In this document: positions 34,892-45,454 of the stretch, one piece after another | Numbering within the stretch: the first letter of the stretch is position 1 | Layout: every line of letters starts with the position of its first letter | NCBI RefSeq assembly: GCF_026723765.1 | Contig: NZ_CP113524.1 | Span: 2,589,001-2,653,000, forward strand | Direction of reading: 5' to 3' | Source of the DNA: Lacrimispora xylanolytica | GTDB lineage: Bacteria > Bacillota > Clostridia > Lachnospirales > Lachnospiraceae | DNA: 64,000 bases | Translations under genes and position numbers: made by a program | Notes under the pieces: generated by a model | Database searches by the model: none | What the model was told of the DNA's origin: nothing | The model's input: only the letters and a program-made list of their open reading frames with translations

Positions 34892-36508
34892 ATGAAGAAA
34901 TTATTGATTGCAGACGACGAACCTTTGGTTCAAATTGGAATAAAATCCATGTTAAACTGGGCGGATTATGGAATTGAAATCTGCGGCACTGCTGTGAACG
35001 GGCAAAATGCCCTTGAGATGATTGAAGAATACTCTCCCGAAATTGTTATATCTGACATCCGTATGCCAATCATGAACGGCTTGGAGCTGGCTAAAGCAAG
35101 CCGGGAGACTTATGGAAGAATTCCTCTTTTTATCTTTCTTACCAGCTACGAGGAATTTCAGCTGATTAAAGAAGCCATGTCATATGAAGCCATCGATTAT
35201 CTCATTAAACTGGAGTTAAATGCCGACTCCCTTTCAGAAGCCGTAAAAAAGGCCCTCTCCCGCCTGGATACCCTACAGGTCTCTATGGAATACAAGGAAT
35301 CGGGCCGTCCCCTGCTCCAGAGTTATTATGAAAAATTCTTTATGAGACTTCTTCATAATCTCTTTGACAGCGAGGAGCAATTTTTGCTTCAGGCCAAAGA
35401 TCTGAAACTGGATTTTGAAGAAAAATGCTATTTCGCGGCTTTTTGCGAAATCAGGGAAGATAGTCATAAGGATATGGATTATACAAAACTAATGAACCTG
35501 TATAACAGCACCCTCCAGATGGCAAAGGAAATCATATGTAAGCATCTTCCTGCTTATGTGTTTTCCCTGGATATGAAACACTTTGCTGTGGTATTTCATC
35601 TTCCTGGGACCGATGACTTTAAAGAAAGTGTGGTCTCACAATGCTTTATCCATACGGCGGAAATGGTAAATAACTATTTTAACGTCTCCCTGTTTACCGG
35701 AGTGGGGACCCCTGTAAGCCATCCTTTAAAAATCAGCGAATCTTATCAGGAGGCCCGTCAGGCTTTTGTAAGGTCCTCTGAGACTGAACCAGCCGTTATT
35801 TTCACATTATCGGATACTGCCTCCATGCGAAATGCCTTTAATATTTCTGTATTTAAAAGCGAAATAACAAAAGCGTTTAATGAGTTTGATACGGATGTGC
35901 TTTATAAGACATTGACAGAAATCATTGAACTGTTTGAATCCCACCCCATGCGATTTTCCCAGGCGGCAGACGGAGCCTGCAACATTCTTTATCTGGCACT
36001 CTCCCTGCTCCCAGATGGAGAAACGAACATGGCTGAAATTTTTTCTTCCTATCGTGATGGCTACCGTTCTATCTACCGTTTTACCTCAGTGACACAGGTC
36101 TCAGAATGGATGGTAACCTTCAGGGATGGCTTATGCGAAGTCCTTAGATCTAAGAGAAAAACTTACAAAGCTCATGTGATCACAAATGTACAAAAGTATA
36201 TCAACAATCATATTACAGAGAAGCTGAGCTTAAATGAAGTTGCAGGAATCTTTGGCTTAAGTCCCAACTATCTAAGTATATTATTTAAGAAGAACTGCCA
36301 GCTGGGTTTTTCAGAATATATTGCCCAGGCTAAGATAAACAAAGCCAAATCCCTTCTTCTTGAACAGGATATGAAGATCTACGAGGCAGCTGACCAGCTG
36401 GGCTTTGAGAGCGCTTTCTATTTCAGTAAAGTATTTAAGAAGGTAACAGGCTTGTCACCAAGAGAATTTATCCAGCAAAATACCATACGTGAATACGATG
36501 AAGAATAA
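34892..36508 (+). CDS. AraC-type response regulator, YesN family
   Basis: A 538-residue regulator. Residues 1-120 are a receiver domain with acidic pocket DDE (8-10) and phospho-acceptor Asp55 in ISDIRMP. A long middle region (about 130-420) of the YesN type follows. The C-terminal 100 residues hold two helix-turn-helix motifs of AraC type (LSLNEVAGIFGLSPNYLSILFKK without ends, and KIYEAADQLGFESAFYFSK). It lies 4 bases after the kinase gene and is its partner. It probably activates the divergent importer/hydrolase operon, and possibly its own. Confidence 0.93.
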   Translation: MKKLLIADDEPLVQIGIKSMLNWADYGIEICGTAVNGQNALEMIEEYSPEIVISDIRMPIMNGLELAKASRETYGRIPLFIFLTSYEEFQLIKEAMSYEAIDYLIKLELNADSLSEAVKKALSRLDTLQVSMEYKESGRPLLQSYYEKFFMRLLHNLFDSEEQFLLQAKDLKLDFEEKCYFAAFCEIREDSHKDMDYTKLMNLYNSTLQMAKEIICKHLPAYVFSLDMKHFAVVFHLPGTDDFKESVVSQCFIHTAEMVNNYFNVSLFTGVGTPVSHPLKISESYQEARQAFVRSSETEPAVIFTLSDTASMRNAFNISVFKSEITKAFNEFDTDVLYKTLTEIIELFESHPMRFSQAADGACNILYLALSLLPDGETNMAEIFSSYRDGYRSIYRFTSVTQVSEWMVTFRDGLCEVLRSKRKTYKAHVITNVQKYINNHITEKLSLNEVAGIFGLSPNYLSILFKKNCQLGFSEYIAQAKINKAKSLLLEQDMKIYEAADQLGFESAFYFSKVFKKVTGLSPREFIQQNTIREYDEE

Positions 36509-36520
36509 GGAGAAGGAATT

Positions 36521-38329
36521 GTGATTGCTGAGCTTATAAAAAACATAAAAAAACCATTATCCTGTTTTCAACCATATCCCCAGGCTTCCAAACGAGACCA
36601 GTGGGAGGCACTTCCTGAAGATATCAAAGAGCAGCTTATAAGAAACGGGGAAGCTTATCTAAATTTTGATTACCCCGCTCTCACTGCCGTGGATTTTATG
36701 GAGTTCACCAGGACCGGGAACCGAAGCCGTTATGAAGACAAGCAGTTCTTAAGACGGAATGCTCTGGACAATCTGGTCTTGGCGGAATGCGTGGAGCATA
36801 AGGGACGCTTTCTTGACGATATCATCAATGGCATATATGTGATATGCGAAGAACATGCATGGCAGCTGCCTGCACATAATTCCTATATCCGTGACACGCC
36901 TCAGTTGATTCTTCCCGATATCACACGGCCTGTCATTGATCTTTTTTCCGCAGAGACTGCTTCCGTTCTCTCTATGGCAGAATATCTGTTACGACAGGAG
37001 CTTAAAAACGTAAGTCCCTTTTTGTCAGTTATGATCAATAAAAACCTGGAAGAACGTATTTTCATTCCCTATTTGAAGGAACATTTTTGGTGGATGGGGG
37101 ATGGTGAGAGCCAGATGAACAACTGGACCATCTGGTGTACTCAGAATATCCTTCTCTCTGCATTCAGCCGTGATTTGCCAGAAATACAAAAGGAAGAGAT
37201 TTTAAAGAAAGCAGTGAAAAGCATGGACTATTTTCTTCAAGAATACGGAGAAGACGGTTGCTGTGACGAAGGAGCTCAGTACTTCCGTCATGCCGGACTA
37301 TGTCTATTCAACTGTCTGTTCTTATTAAATGAGATAACCGAAGACGCATTTTCCTCTGCTTATGAATGGGATAAAATAAAAAACATAGCGTCCTATATTT
37401 TAAATGTACACATCAATGATATTTATTACGTAAATTTTGCAGACTGCTCTCCCGTTGCTGGGCGATGCGGGGCGAGGGAATTTCTCTTTGGCAAAATGAC
37501 AAAAAACAAGGAGCTTATGGCCTTTGCCGCCTCTGATTACCAAAGCAGCGAAGATCCCTTGACTTTGGAAGAACATAATCTTTTCTACCGATTACAAACC
37601 ATTTTTACTCATAAGGAAATGATGTCCTGGGATAAGACCCTTAACATTACTCATAAAGACATCTGGTATGAAAGCGTGGGAATCTTCCTATCAAGAGACG
37701 AGCATTATTGTCTTGCAGTAAAGGCTGGGGATAATAATGACAGCCACAACCACAACGATACAGGAAGCTTTACCATATACAAAGATGGATTTCCTCTCCT
37801 GATTGATGTAGGAGTAGAAACCTATAGTAAGAAAACCTTTTCTCCTGAACGATATGAGATATGGACTATGCAGTCCTGTTATCACAACCTTCCTACCTTC
37901 TTTGATGGCGGAATGCCGATTCTTCAAAAAGATGGGGAAGTATATCGGGCAACGGAGGTATCCTACCAGTTTGGTCCAGCCGAAAACCGGATATCCCTGG
38001 AGCTTAAGTCTGCTTATCCTGATGAACGAATACGCTCCTATATACGCAGTGCTGTTCATAAAAAAGGAAAGGAAATTGTGATTGAGGACCATTACGAGGG
38101 CAGCCTTATGTCTCCGGTCCTGTCCCTGATGTTTTATGAAGAACCCACGGTTACGGGGGATGTTATATCCATCGGTAATCTTGGAAAATTGTCTGTAACA
38201 GGTGCAGCAAACATTAAGAAGGAACGAATTCCTATTACAGATTTACGCTTAAAGACTGCCTGGAAACACGATATCTATCGGCTTCTAATCACGATGGATC
38301 ATCAGGATATAAAACTGATTATTCAATAA
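36521..38329 (+). CDS. Heparinase II/III-like polysaccharide lyase, cytoplasmic
   Basis: A 602-residue protein starting with GTG after AAGGAGAAGG. Residues about 60-360 form the alpha/alpha toroid and about 380-600 the beta-sandwich of heparinase II/III-like lyases. The motif GDNNDSHNHNDTGSF, with His409 and His411, is the conserved catalytic/metal block of the family; LLIDVGVETYS follows as usual. Family members cleave uronate-containing glycans by beta-elimination and give unsaturated ends, exactly the substrate of the GH88 enzyme in the divergent operon. Unlike classical heparinases it has no signal peptide, so it should act on imported oligosaccharides. The target (heparin-like, alginate-like, ulvan-like or other) is not readable from the sequence. 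Confidence 0.85.
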   Translation: MIAELIKNIKKPLSCFQPYPQASKRDQWEALPEDIKEQLIRNGEAYLNFDYPALTAVDFMEFTRTGNRSRYEDKQFLRRNALDNLVLAECVEHKGRFLDDIINGIYVICEEHAWQLPAHNSYIRDTPQLILPDITRPVIDLFSAETASVLSMAEYLLRQELKNVSPFLSVMINKNLEERIFIPYLKEHFWWMGDGESQMNNWTIWCTQNILLSAFSRDLPEIQKEEILKKAVKSMDYFLQEYGEDGCCDEGAQYFRHAGLCLFNCLFLLNEITEDAFSSAYEWDKIKNIASYILNVHINDIYYVNFADCSPVAGRCGAREFLFGKMTKNKELMAFAASDYQSSEDPLTLEEHNLFYRLQTIFTHKEMMSWDKTLNITHKDIWYESVGIFLSRDEHYCLAVKAGDNNDSHNHNDTGSFTIYKDGFPLLIDVGVETYSKKTFSPERYEIWTMQSCYHNLPTFFDGGMPILQKDGEVYRATEVSYQFGPAENRISLELKSAYPDERIRSYIRSAVHKKGKEIVIEDHYEGSLMSPVLSLMFYEEPTVTGDVISIGNLGKLSVTGAANIKKERIPITDLRLKTAWKHDIYRLLITMDHQDIKLIIQ

Positions 38330-39918
<1,589 letters not shown>

Positions 39919-39933
39919 TGATATACCAATAAA

Positions 39934-39967
39934 AAATGCGTCGGAAGTTATACTTCCGGCGCATTTT
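39934..39967. terminator. Bidirectional terminator between collagen-like and cardiolipin synthase genes
   Basis: AAATGCG-CGGAAGT pairs with ACTTCCG-CGCATTT around a three-base loop, flanked by A and T runs. It serves the two convergent genes. Confidence 0.9.
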
Positions 39968-39979
39968 CCGTTAAAGGGG

Positions 39980-41530
39980 CTACATCAAAGGGGCGAACAA
40001 CCTAAGAGCACGGCCTGCGAACCTCTCATACCAGGGGTCTTTATTTAAGTCTTCCATGCTGACACTTCTGCACTGTGCTAAGGTTTCCTTAAAATCCCTG
40101 TCAATATCCCTTATTACCTCATTACAATAAAGGTAAGCGGCGCATTCAAAATGAAGATAAAGACTCCTAAAGTCCATGTTAATGGTACCCACCACCGCTT
40201 TTATGCCATCACTGCTGAATACCTTGGCATGAATAAAGCCCGGCTTGTATTCAAATATCTGAACACCTGCCCCGATTAATTCTTTATAATGGGATCTGGC
40301 AAGAAGAAATGCATACTTTTTATCCGGTATTCTAGGCATGATAATAATCGTCTCAACGCCACGTTTGGCCGCAAAAGTAAGAGCTCTTACCATTTCATAA
40401 TCCAGAATCAAATAAGGCGTCATGATCTGTACATACTGCCTGGCAGAATTAATGATATCCAGATATACCTGCTTTCCAACGGTTTCCCCATCCAAAGGAC
40501 TGTCCCCATATGGGATCACAAATCCTTCCCGGCTAAGCTCCAAGGGGTAGAAATATTCCGGATCCCTTAGATATCTGCCGTATTCTTCCGGTTCCTTTTC
40601 AGAAATGTTCCACATTTCCAGAAACATCATGGTAAAGCTGGTTGCTGCATCCCCCTTTAACATGATTCCAGTGTCCTTCCAGTGGCCAAACCTAACCCGA
40701 CGGTTGATGTATTCGTCCGCCAGATTGACACCGCCTGTAAATGCAGTATGTCCATCCACTACAAGAATCTTCCGGTGATCCCGGTTATTCTGATAGGTGG
40801 TTAGTACAGGCTTTATGGGGGAAAACTCCTTAGCATTGATCCCTTTTTCCTTTAGCTCCTCAACATAGCCGCTTGGCAAAAGAGCAATGGTACACATTCC
40901 GTCGTACATGAAACGGATTTCTACACCTTCTTTTGCTTTTCTCTCTAGAATTTCAAGGATTTCATCCCACATTTCCCCACGCTCAACAATAAAAAATTCC
41001 ATAAAGATAAATCTTTTCGCGGCTTCCAGCTCCTTTTTCATAGCCGCAAACATCGTCTCACCCACAGAATAATACTGAACATTGGTATTACCATAGGCAG
41101 GATAATGACCTGTATTTTTAATGTATCTGGCGAGATTTGCATCCTGCTTACTAATTCTTGCCAGCTGGTCCATCACCTTTTGATTTTGCACCAGATATGG
41201 TTCCGTCTGTTTCATATTGTCACGCAGCTTTTTATCCATCAGTTTTCCAATGATTTGAAGCTCTGCAAACAAATAAAACAGGATTCCAAAAACCGGAACC
41301 GCAGCAATAGGAATCATCCAGGATAGCTTAAAGCTGGGGTTCTCCTCTTTATTGAGTATGTAAATAATGACCAATGCACTTAACAGTGTAAAACCGCCAT
41401 AAAAATAGACGATATAACGGCTCAAAAAGCGGTAAATCCAAAAAAATATGGCTACCTGAGCTATAAGAGACACAACTCCAAATGTAGTCCGGCCAAAAAT
41501 GACCCTCAGCATTCCCCTGATTTGTTTCAT
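39980..41530 (-). CDS. cls: Cardiolipin synthase
   Basis: A 516-residue membrane enzyme that joins two phosphatidylglycerol molecules into cardiolipin and glycerol. Two or three N-terminal membrane helices (about 10-85) are followed by two phospholipase D domains with HKD motifs: HRKILVVDGHTAFTGG and HAKVFSSDGIKAVVGTIN. I start it at MKQIRGMLR (41530) because GGAGG lies 8 bases upstream; the ATG five codons earlier has no ribosome site. It is monocistronic, convergent with the collagen-like gene and divergent from the DUF362 gene. Confidence 0.93.
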   Translation of the reverse strand: MKQIRGMLRVIFGRTTFGVVSLIAQVAIFFWIYRFLSRYIVYFYGGFTLLSALVIIYILNKEENPSFKLSWMIPIAAVPVFGILFYLFAELQIIGKLMDKKLRDNMKQTEPYLVQNQKVMDQLARISKQDANLARYIKNTGHYPAYGNTNVQYYSVGETMFAAMKKELEAAKRFIFMEFFIVERGEMWDEILEILERKAKEGVEIRFMYDGMCTIALLPSGYVEELKEKGINAKEFSPIKPVLTTYQNNRDHRKILVVDGHTAFTGGVNLADEYINRRVRFGHWKDTGIMLKGDAATSFTMMFLEMWNISEKEPEEYGRYLRDPEYFYPLELSREGFVIPYGDSPLDGETVGKQVYLDIINSARQYVQIMTPYLILDYEMVRALTFAAKRGVETIIIMPRIPDKKYAFLLARSHYKELIGAGVQIFEYKPGFIHAKVFSSDGIKAVVGTINMDFRSLYLHFECAAYLYCNEVIRDIDRDFKETLAQCRSVSMEDLNKDPWYERFAGRALRLFAPLM

Positions 41531-41688
41531 CCTCTTAACCTCCATATGCCAGTCCCGATAACTTTAATATGATTCTCCTAGTTTATCACAAATGCAATTG
41601 GAAATAAAGTACCAAATCAATTCTTGAATTCCCTATCCATCTACAGTATAATGAAAAGATAATAAAATTTATCAAAAGGAGACCGGTC

Positions 41689-42795
41689 ATGGAGAAATCA
41701 AAGGTTTATTACACAAACTTTCATACCACGTTTCGAGAGAACCTGCCACAAAAGCTCAAGCGACTGATAACAAAGGCTGGAATGATGGAGCAGATTGATT
41801 TCCATAACAAATATACAGCAGTCAAGATCCATTTTGGAGAGCTGGGTAATCTGTCCTATCTGCGCCCCAATTACGCAAAGGTAGTTATTGATCTGATCAA
41901 AGATCAGGGCGGCAGACCATTTTTAACGGACTGCAATACTTTATATGTAGGAAGCCGGAAGAATGCTTTGGATCATCTGGATACTGCATACGAGAATGGC
42001 TTCTCTCCTTTTTCAACGGGGTGTCACGTAATCATTGCGGACGGTTTAAAGGGAACGGATGAAAGCCTGGTTCCCATCAATGGAGAATACATAAAGGAAG
42101 CTAAAATTGGACGAGCCATTATGGACGCTGATATTTTTATTTCCCTATCTCATTTTAAGGGACACGAAAGCACTGGTTTTGGAGGCGCATTAAAGAACAT
42201 TGGAATGGGCTGTGGATCAAGAGCTGGTAAGATGGAGATGCACAACTCTGGAAAGCCGCATGTAGCGGAAGAACTCTGTATTGGCTGTCATGCCTGCGAG
42301 AAGAACTGTGCCCACAGCGCCATCTCTTTTGAAGAAAAGAAAGCATCTATTGATCATGAATACTGCGTAGGCTGCGGCCGCTGTATCGGTGTCTGTCCTG
42401 TAGATGCGGTAGAAACCAACTTTGATGAATCCAATGATATTTTAAACTATAAGATTGCAGAATACACCCAGGCAGTTTTAAAGGACCGCCCTCATTTTCA
42501 TATCAGCCTGGTAATGGATGTTTCTCCTTACTGTGACTGTCATTCAGAGAATGATATTCCCATCATTCCAGATGTAGGAATGTTCGCCTCCTTTGATCCT
42601 GTCGCCTTAGACATGGCTTGTGCAGATGCGGTAAACCGCCAGCCCGTCATGGCAGGCAGCATTTTAGAAAAGCATGGCAGCCATCACCATGACCATTTTA
42701 AGGATACTCACCCCACTACCAACTGGCAGTCTTCCATTGAGCATGCAGTAAAAATCGGCCTTGGAAGTGACGAATACGAAATCATCACCATCTAA
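41689..42795 (+). CDS. DUF362 / 4Fe-4S ferredoxin domain protein
   Basis: A 368-residue cytoplasmic protein. Residues 1-185 and 260-368 form a DUF362 domain (IHFGELGNLSYLRP, LSHFKGHESTGFGGALKNIG). Inserted is a two-cluster ferredoxin domain: CIGCHACEKNC and CVGCGRCIGVCP. It probably transfers electrons in an anaerobic pathway; the partner is unknown. A His-rich stretch near the C-terminus (HGSHHHDHFKD) might bind metal. The start follows AAAAGGAGACC. Monocistronic; its terminator is shared with the convergent sulfatase gene. Confidence 0.9.
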   Translation: MEKSKVYYTNFHTTFRENLPQKLKRLITKAGMMEQIDFHNKYTAVKIHFGELGNLSYLRPNYAKVVIDLIKDQGGRPFLTDCNTLYVGSRKNALDHLDTAYENGFSPFSTGCHVIIADGLKGTDESLVPINGEYIKEAKIGRAIMDADIFISLSHFKGHESTGFGGALKNIGMGCGSRAGKMEMHNSGKPHVAEELCIGCHACEKNCAHSAISFEEKKASIDHEYCVGCGRCIGVCPVDAVETNFDESNDILNYKIAEYTQAVLKDRPHFHISLVMDVSPYCDCHSENDIPIIPDVGMFASFDPVALDMACADAVNRQPVMAGSILEKHGSHHHDHFKDTHPTTNWQSSIEHAVKIGLGSDEYEIITI

Positions 42796-42799
42796 TGCA

Positions 42800-42840
42800 A
42801 AGAGAGCACCGGATCCATAAAATCCATGTGCTCTCTTTTT
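42800..42840. terminator. Bidirectional terminator
   Basis: AGAGAGCAC pairs with GTGCTCTCT, followed by six T on the plus strand, between the convergent DUF362 and LtaS-type genes. It abuts the stop codon of the minus-strand gene. Confidence 0.88.
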
Positions 42841-44756
42841 TAACTTCCTGTTTGAAAATGATACGTTCCAGCTTCACTTAAAGGAACCTTATCCCTGCCT
42901 ATCTGCCAAACGGATATCTCCGAATCTATGGCCTTACGTTCAGGGATATCTTTTGCTATGATTAACTGAGGCCATACATACGTGGTTTCTGCTGCTTTTC
43001 CGTCAAAGCAGATTTTAGAGTATGGGGTAAAATTATTGCCATAAATCAATACATTGGAATCGTTAAAGACCACCTTATCTATGGTGATGTTATCCACACC
43101 CATCTTTAGGTTTGAACTTTCATAAGGATTCTCTCCTCCATAGACCTCATGGTTTCCATAGAGAATGTCGTATTCCAGTGTTTTCATATCACGAAGATAA
43201 CCTTCACTGTCTGCACTCTTATCATTCAAAAATTTTTGATGGAATCTCATCATGGTTCCTTCATGAATGTTCAGCATATCAAGTACGTGTGCTGCCAGCT
43301 GATACGCCTCTACATCTTTTTTTACCACAGGAAGATTCATGTTATTCCAGATAACATATTCTGTCTGAAAAAGAGAATTATTCTTCATCTCATTTTCCGT
43401 CCAGCTAAACCCAGGCAAATGATCTCCGTACATAACTAAAACCGTAGGCTCTTTCCTTGTCCGAAGGGTGTTTACAAGAGAACGAATAAACTCATCCATC
43501 TCTCCGATCTGCTGACAGTAATATTCAAAGCTCGGATACTTTCCATGCCCCTGTACCGATATGGTATAAATATAATCAGGCCCTGGTGTTGAATCCAGAG
43601 TTTTAATAATCTCACCGGTCAGAATCTTATCCTTGCACCAGCCGGTAGGATTCCGTTCAAAATTGTTCATATACTCTATGGGAGTAAAGGTATCAAAGCC
43701 AAGCTGTGAAAACACACGGTTCCTATCATAAAAGGTTGCCTCATTGTTATGTATCGCATGGGCACTGTAACCTATATTTTTCAAATCAAACGCAACACTT
43801 TCTGCCGACGTTCTCTTTAAAACCGTTTTATATGGATATTCCCCTGGCCCGAAAAAATCCAGATTCATACCGGTTATGGATTCAAATTCTGTATTTGCAG
43901 TACCCGCTCCCACCACCGGAACATTTAAATATCCGCTTGGATAATTCTTTTCCAGCTGGTGGAAAAATGGAATGGGATCGTGTTTTACTGGATTACTTTT
44001 CCATAAGGTGGGATCAAAGAAGGATTCCAATTGAATCATAATAACGTTTGGTTTGGTCCCCTCTGATAAGGCATACGTATTTTCCTGAACTAATTCTTCA
44101 TCCTTTATGGCCTCCATAGCCTTATCGCTATAGCCTTCTGGCTTTGATATCCCTGTATTAAAGATGGAGTTAGAAAAACAGTAAGGAAAGCCATAGGTTC
44201 GAAACCCGTCTCCAATATTACCAAAATGAACGGCTACCAGGCCTGTCCTCATGGATAAACTGGTGGCCCCAAGAACAGTTACTATACAGGCCAATATGGT
44301 AACAGAACCAATTCCATACCTATTTTTCTCACAGGAAACCGGAGCTTTTTTCCATACAAATAAAAGCAGTGTTGCTGCAAACCCAAATCCAATTACCATA
44401 AGTATAATCTGCATCCAGGTAAAGTAGACAGTAGCAAGACTGATGGCATACTTAACCAGCCGGAAATCTGCTGCTGTAAATGGAGTGGTACGGAAAATGA
44501 GAAGAATTCCGTTTGTTATTCCCATAAAGAGCCACATGACGGATACAGCAATACAGCAAAAAACCTTCCTTCTTGTAATAAATACCAACGTAAAAGGCAG
44601 CAGAATGATTATGGTATTGAGCAGATAAATCAAAAATCCATCCCGCATATAGGTATAAAGGCCTGTCAGAGATTTTCTGGCCGCCAGTTCGATCAATATA
44701 TTGATAAGGGCGGAAAGGAAAATAAGCTTTCCCAGCCACCTGACATTTGCTTTCAT
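42840..44756 (-). CDS. LtaS-type membrane sulfatase / phosphoglycerol transferase
   Basis: A 638-residue membrane enzyme. Five hydrophobic helices fill about residues 10-200, and a sulfatase-fold domain follows outside the membrane: MIQLESFFDPTLW (metal site), VPVVGAGTANTEFESITGM with the nucleophilic Thr of the LtaS family, SVQGHGKYPS, and LVMYGDHLPGF (metal site). Such enzymes move glycerol phosphate from phosphatidylglycerol to teichoic acid or glycans. The C-terminal 100 residues (after about 540) are an additional beta-rich domain. The start at 44756 is chosen for AGAGG 6 bases upstream. Whether it makes a lipoteichoic acid or modifies another polymer cannot be told. Confidence 0.88.
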   Translation of the reverse strand: MKANVRWLGKLIFLSALINILIELAARKSLTGLYTYMRDGFLIYLLNTIIILLPFTLVFITRRKVFCCIAVSVMWLFMGITNGILLIFRTTPFTAADFRLVKYAISLATVYFTWMQIILMVIGFGFAATLLLFVWKKAPVSCEKNRYGIGSVTILACIVTVLGATSLSMRTGLVAVHFGNIGDGFRTYGFPYCFSNSIFNTGISKPEGYSDKAMEAIKDEELVQENTYALSEGTKPNVIMIQLESFFDPTLWKSNPVKHDPIPFFHQLEKNYPSGYLNVPVVGAGTANTEFESITGMNLDFFGPGEYPYKTVLKRTSAESVAFDLKNIGYSAHAIHNNEATFYDRNRVFSQLGFDTFTPIEYMNNFERNPTGWCKDKILTGEIIKTLDSTPGPDYIYTISVQGHGKYPSFEYYCQQIGEMDEFIRSLVNTLRTRKEPTVLVMYGDHLPGFSWTENEMKNNSLFQTEYVIWNNMNLPVVKKDVEAYQLAAHVLDMLNIHEGTMMRFHQKFLNDKSADSEGYLRDMKTLEYDILYGNHEVYGGENPYESSNLKMGVDNITIDKVVFNDSNVLIYGNNFTPYSKICFDGKAAETTYVWPQLIIAKDIPERKAIDSEISVWQIGRDKVPLSEAGTYHFQTGS

Positions 44757-44860
44757 ATTATACCTCTTTGTATCTTCAATCATTTGTGAGTCGGCTCTAG
44801 TCTATCACATTTTACCGAAAATTTACATACCTTTTTTGAAAAAGCAAAAATTGACAAAAA

Positions 44861-44888
44861 CAGGGACCGGCCATATTGCCGATCCCTG
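44861..44888 (-). terminator. Terminator of the zinc-ribbon gene
   Basis: CAGGGA-CGGC and GCCG-TCCCTG pair around a short loop; on the minus strand it is followed by TTTTTGTC. It lies just after the zinc-ribbon gene stop. Confidence 0.85.
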
Positions 44889-44893
44889 TATCA

Positions 44894-45382
44894 TTAATCC
44901 TGTTCTTCTGTAGGCTCAAAAGCCTCTTCACTCACTTTATTGATCCCAGAAGCCGTAGTTTCATCCTCCTGTAATGGAGCTTCTTCTGGTTCCTCAATTA
45001 TCTCTTCATTTGTTACCGGACTTTGGGCGGCTTCCTTTACATGTGCACCGCACTTTCCGCAATAAATGGAATCCTTTAAAATCTTTGCACCGCACTCTGC
45101 ACAAATACGGGTTCCCTCGCTTTGGGTCAGTTCAATCTCCAGAGCGGCAATTCTTTCCCGGCTGGCCCTGATGGCTTCGTATGCCTTTGCATACGCTTCC
45201 TCTGGTTCTCTATTCGCTTCATAGAATTGTTTACCGATGACTGCATAAGCTTCCTCCAGCTTCGTTTTTTCAGCACTGATCTGTGTCTTTAACTGAATGG
45301 TCTCAGTCAACGCTTTTGCCTTGGTAGCGACTTCTTTGCCGGTGTCGCTGAGTGTCTTTCCCAGCTCTTCAAAAAATGCCAT
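44894..45382 (-). CDS. Zinc-ribbon protein with coiled coil
   Basis: A 162-residue soluble protein. Residues about 1-88 are helical and charged (TKAKALTETIQLKTQISAEK), probably a coiled coil. A zinc ribbon follows: CAECGAKILKDSIYCGKCG with two CxxC pairs (about 94-112). The tail of about 45 residues is acidic and disordered (EEIIEEPEEAPLQEDE). Common in Lachnospiraceae, function unknown; it may bind nucleic acid or another protein. Start after AGGAGGAGTC. Monocistronic. Confidence 0.85.
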   Translation of the reverse strand: MAFFEELGKTLSDTGKEVATKAKALTETIQLKTQISAEKTKLEEAYAVIGKQFYEANREPEEAYAKAYEAIRASRERIAALEIELTQSEGTRICAECGAKILKDSIYCGKCGAHVKEAAQSPVTNEEIIEEPEEAPLQEDETTASGINKVSEEAFEPTEEQD

Positions 45383-45454
45383 CCGTGACTCCTCCTTTGA
45401 CTTATACTTCTCCTATTTTAACTTTATTGGAAGAAAAAGTCAATGAAAGACTGT

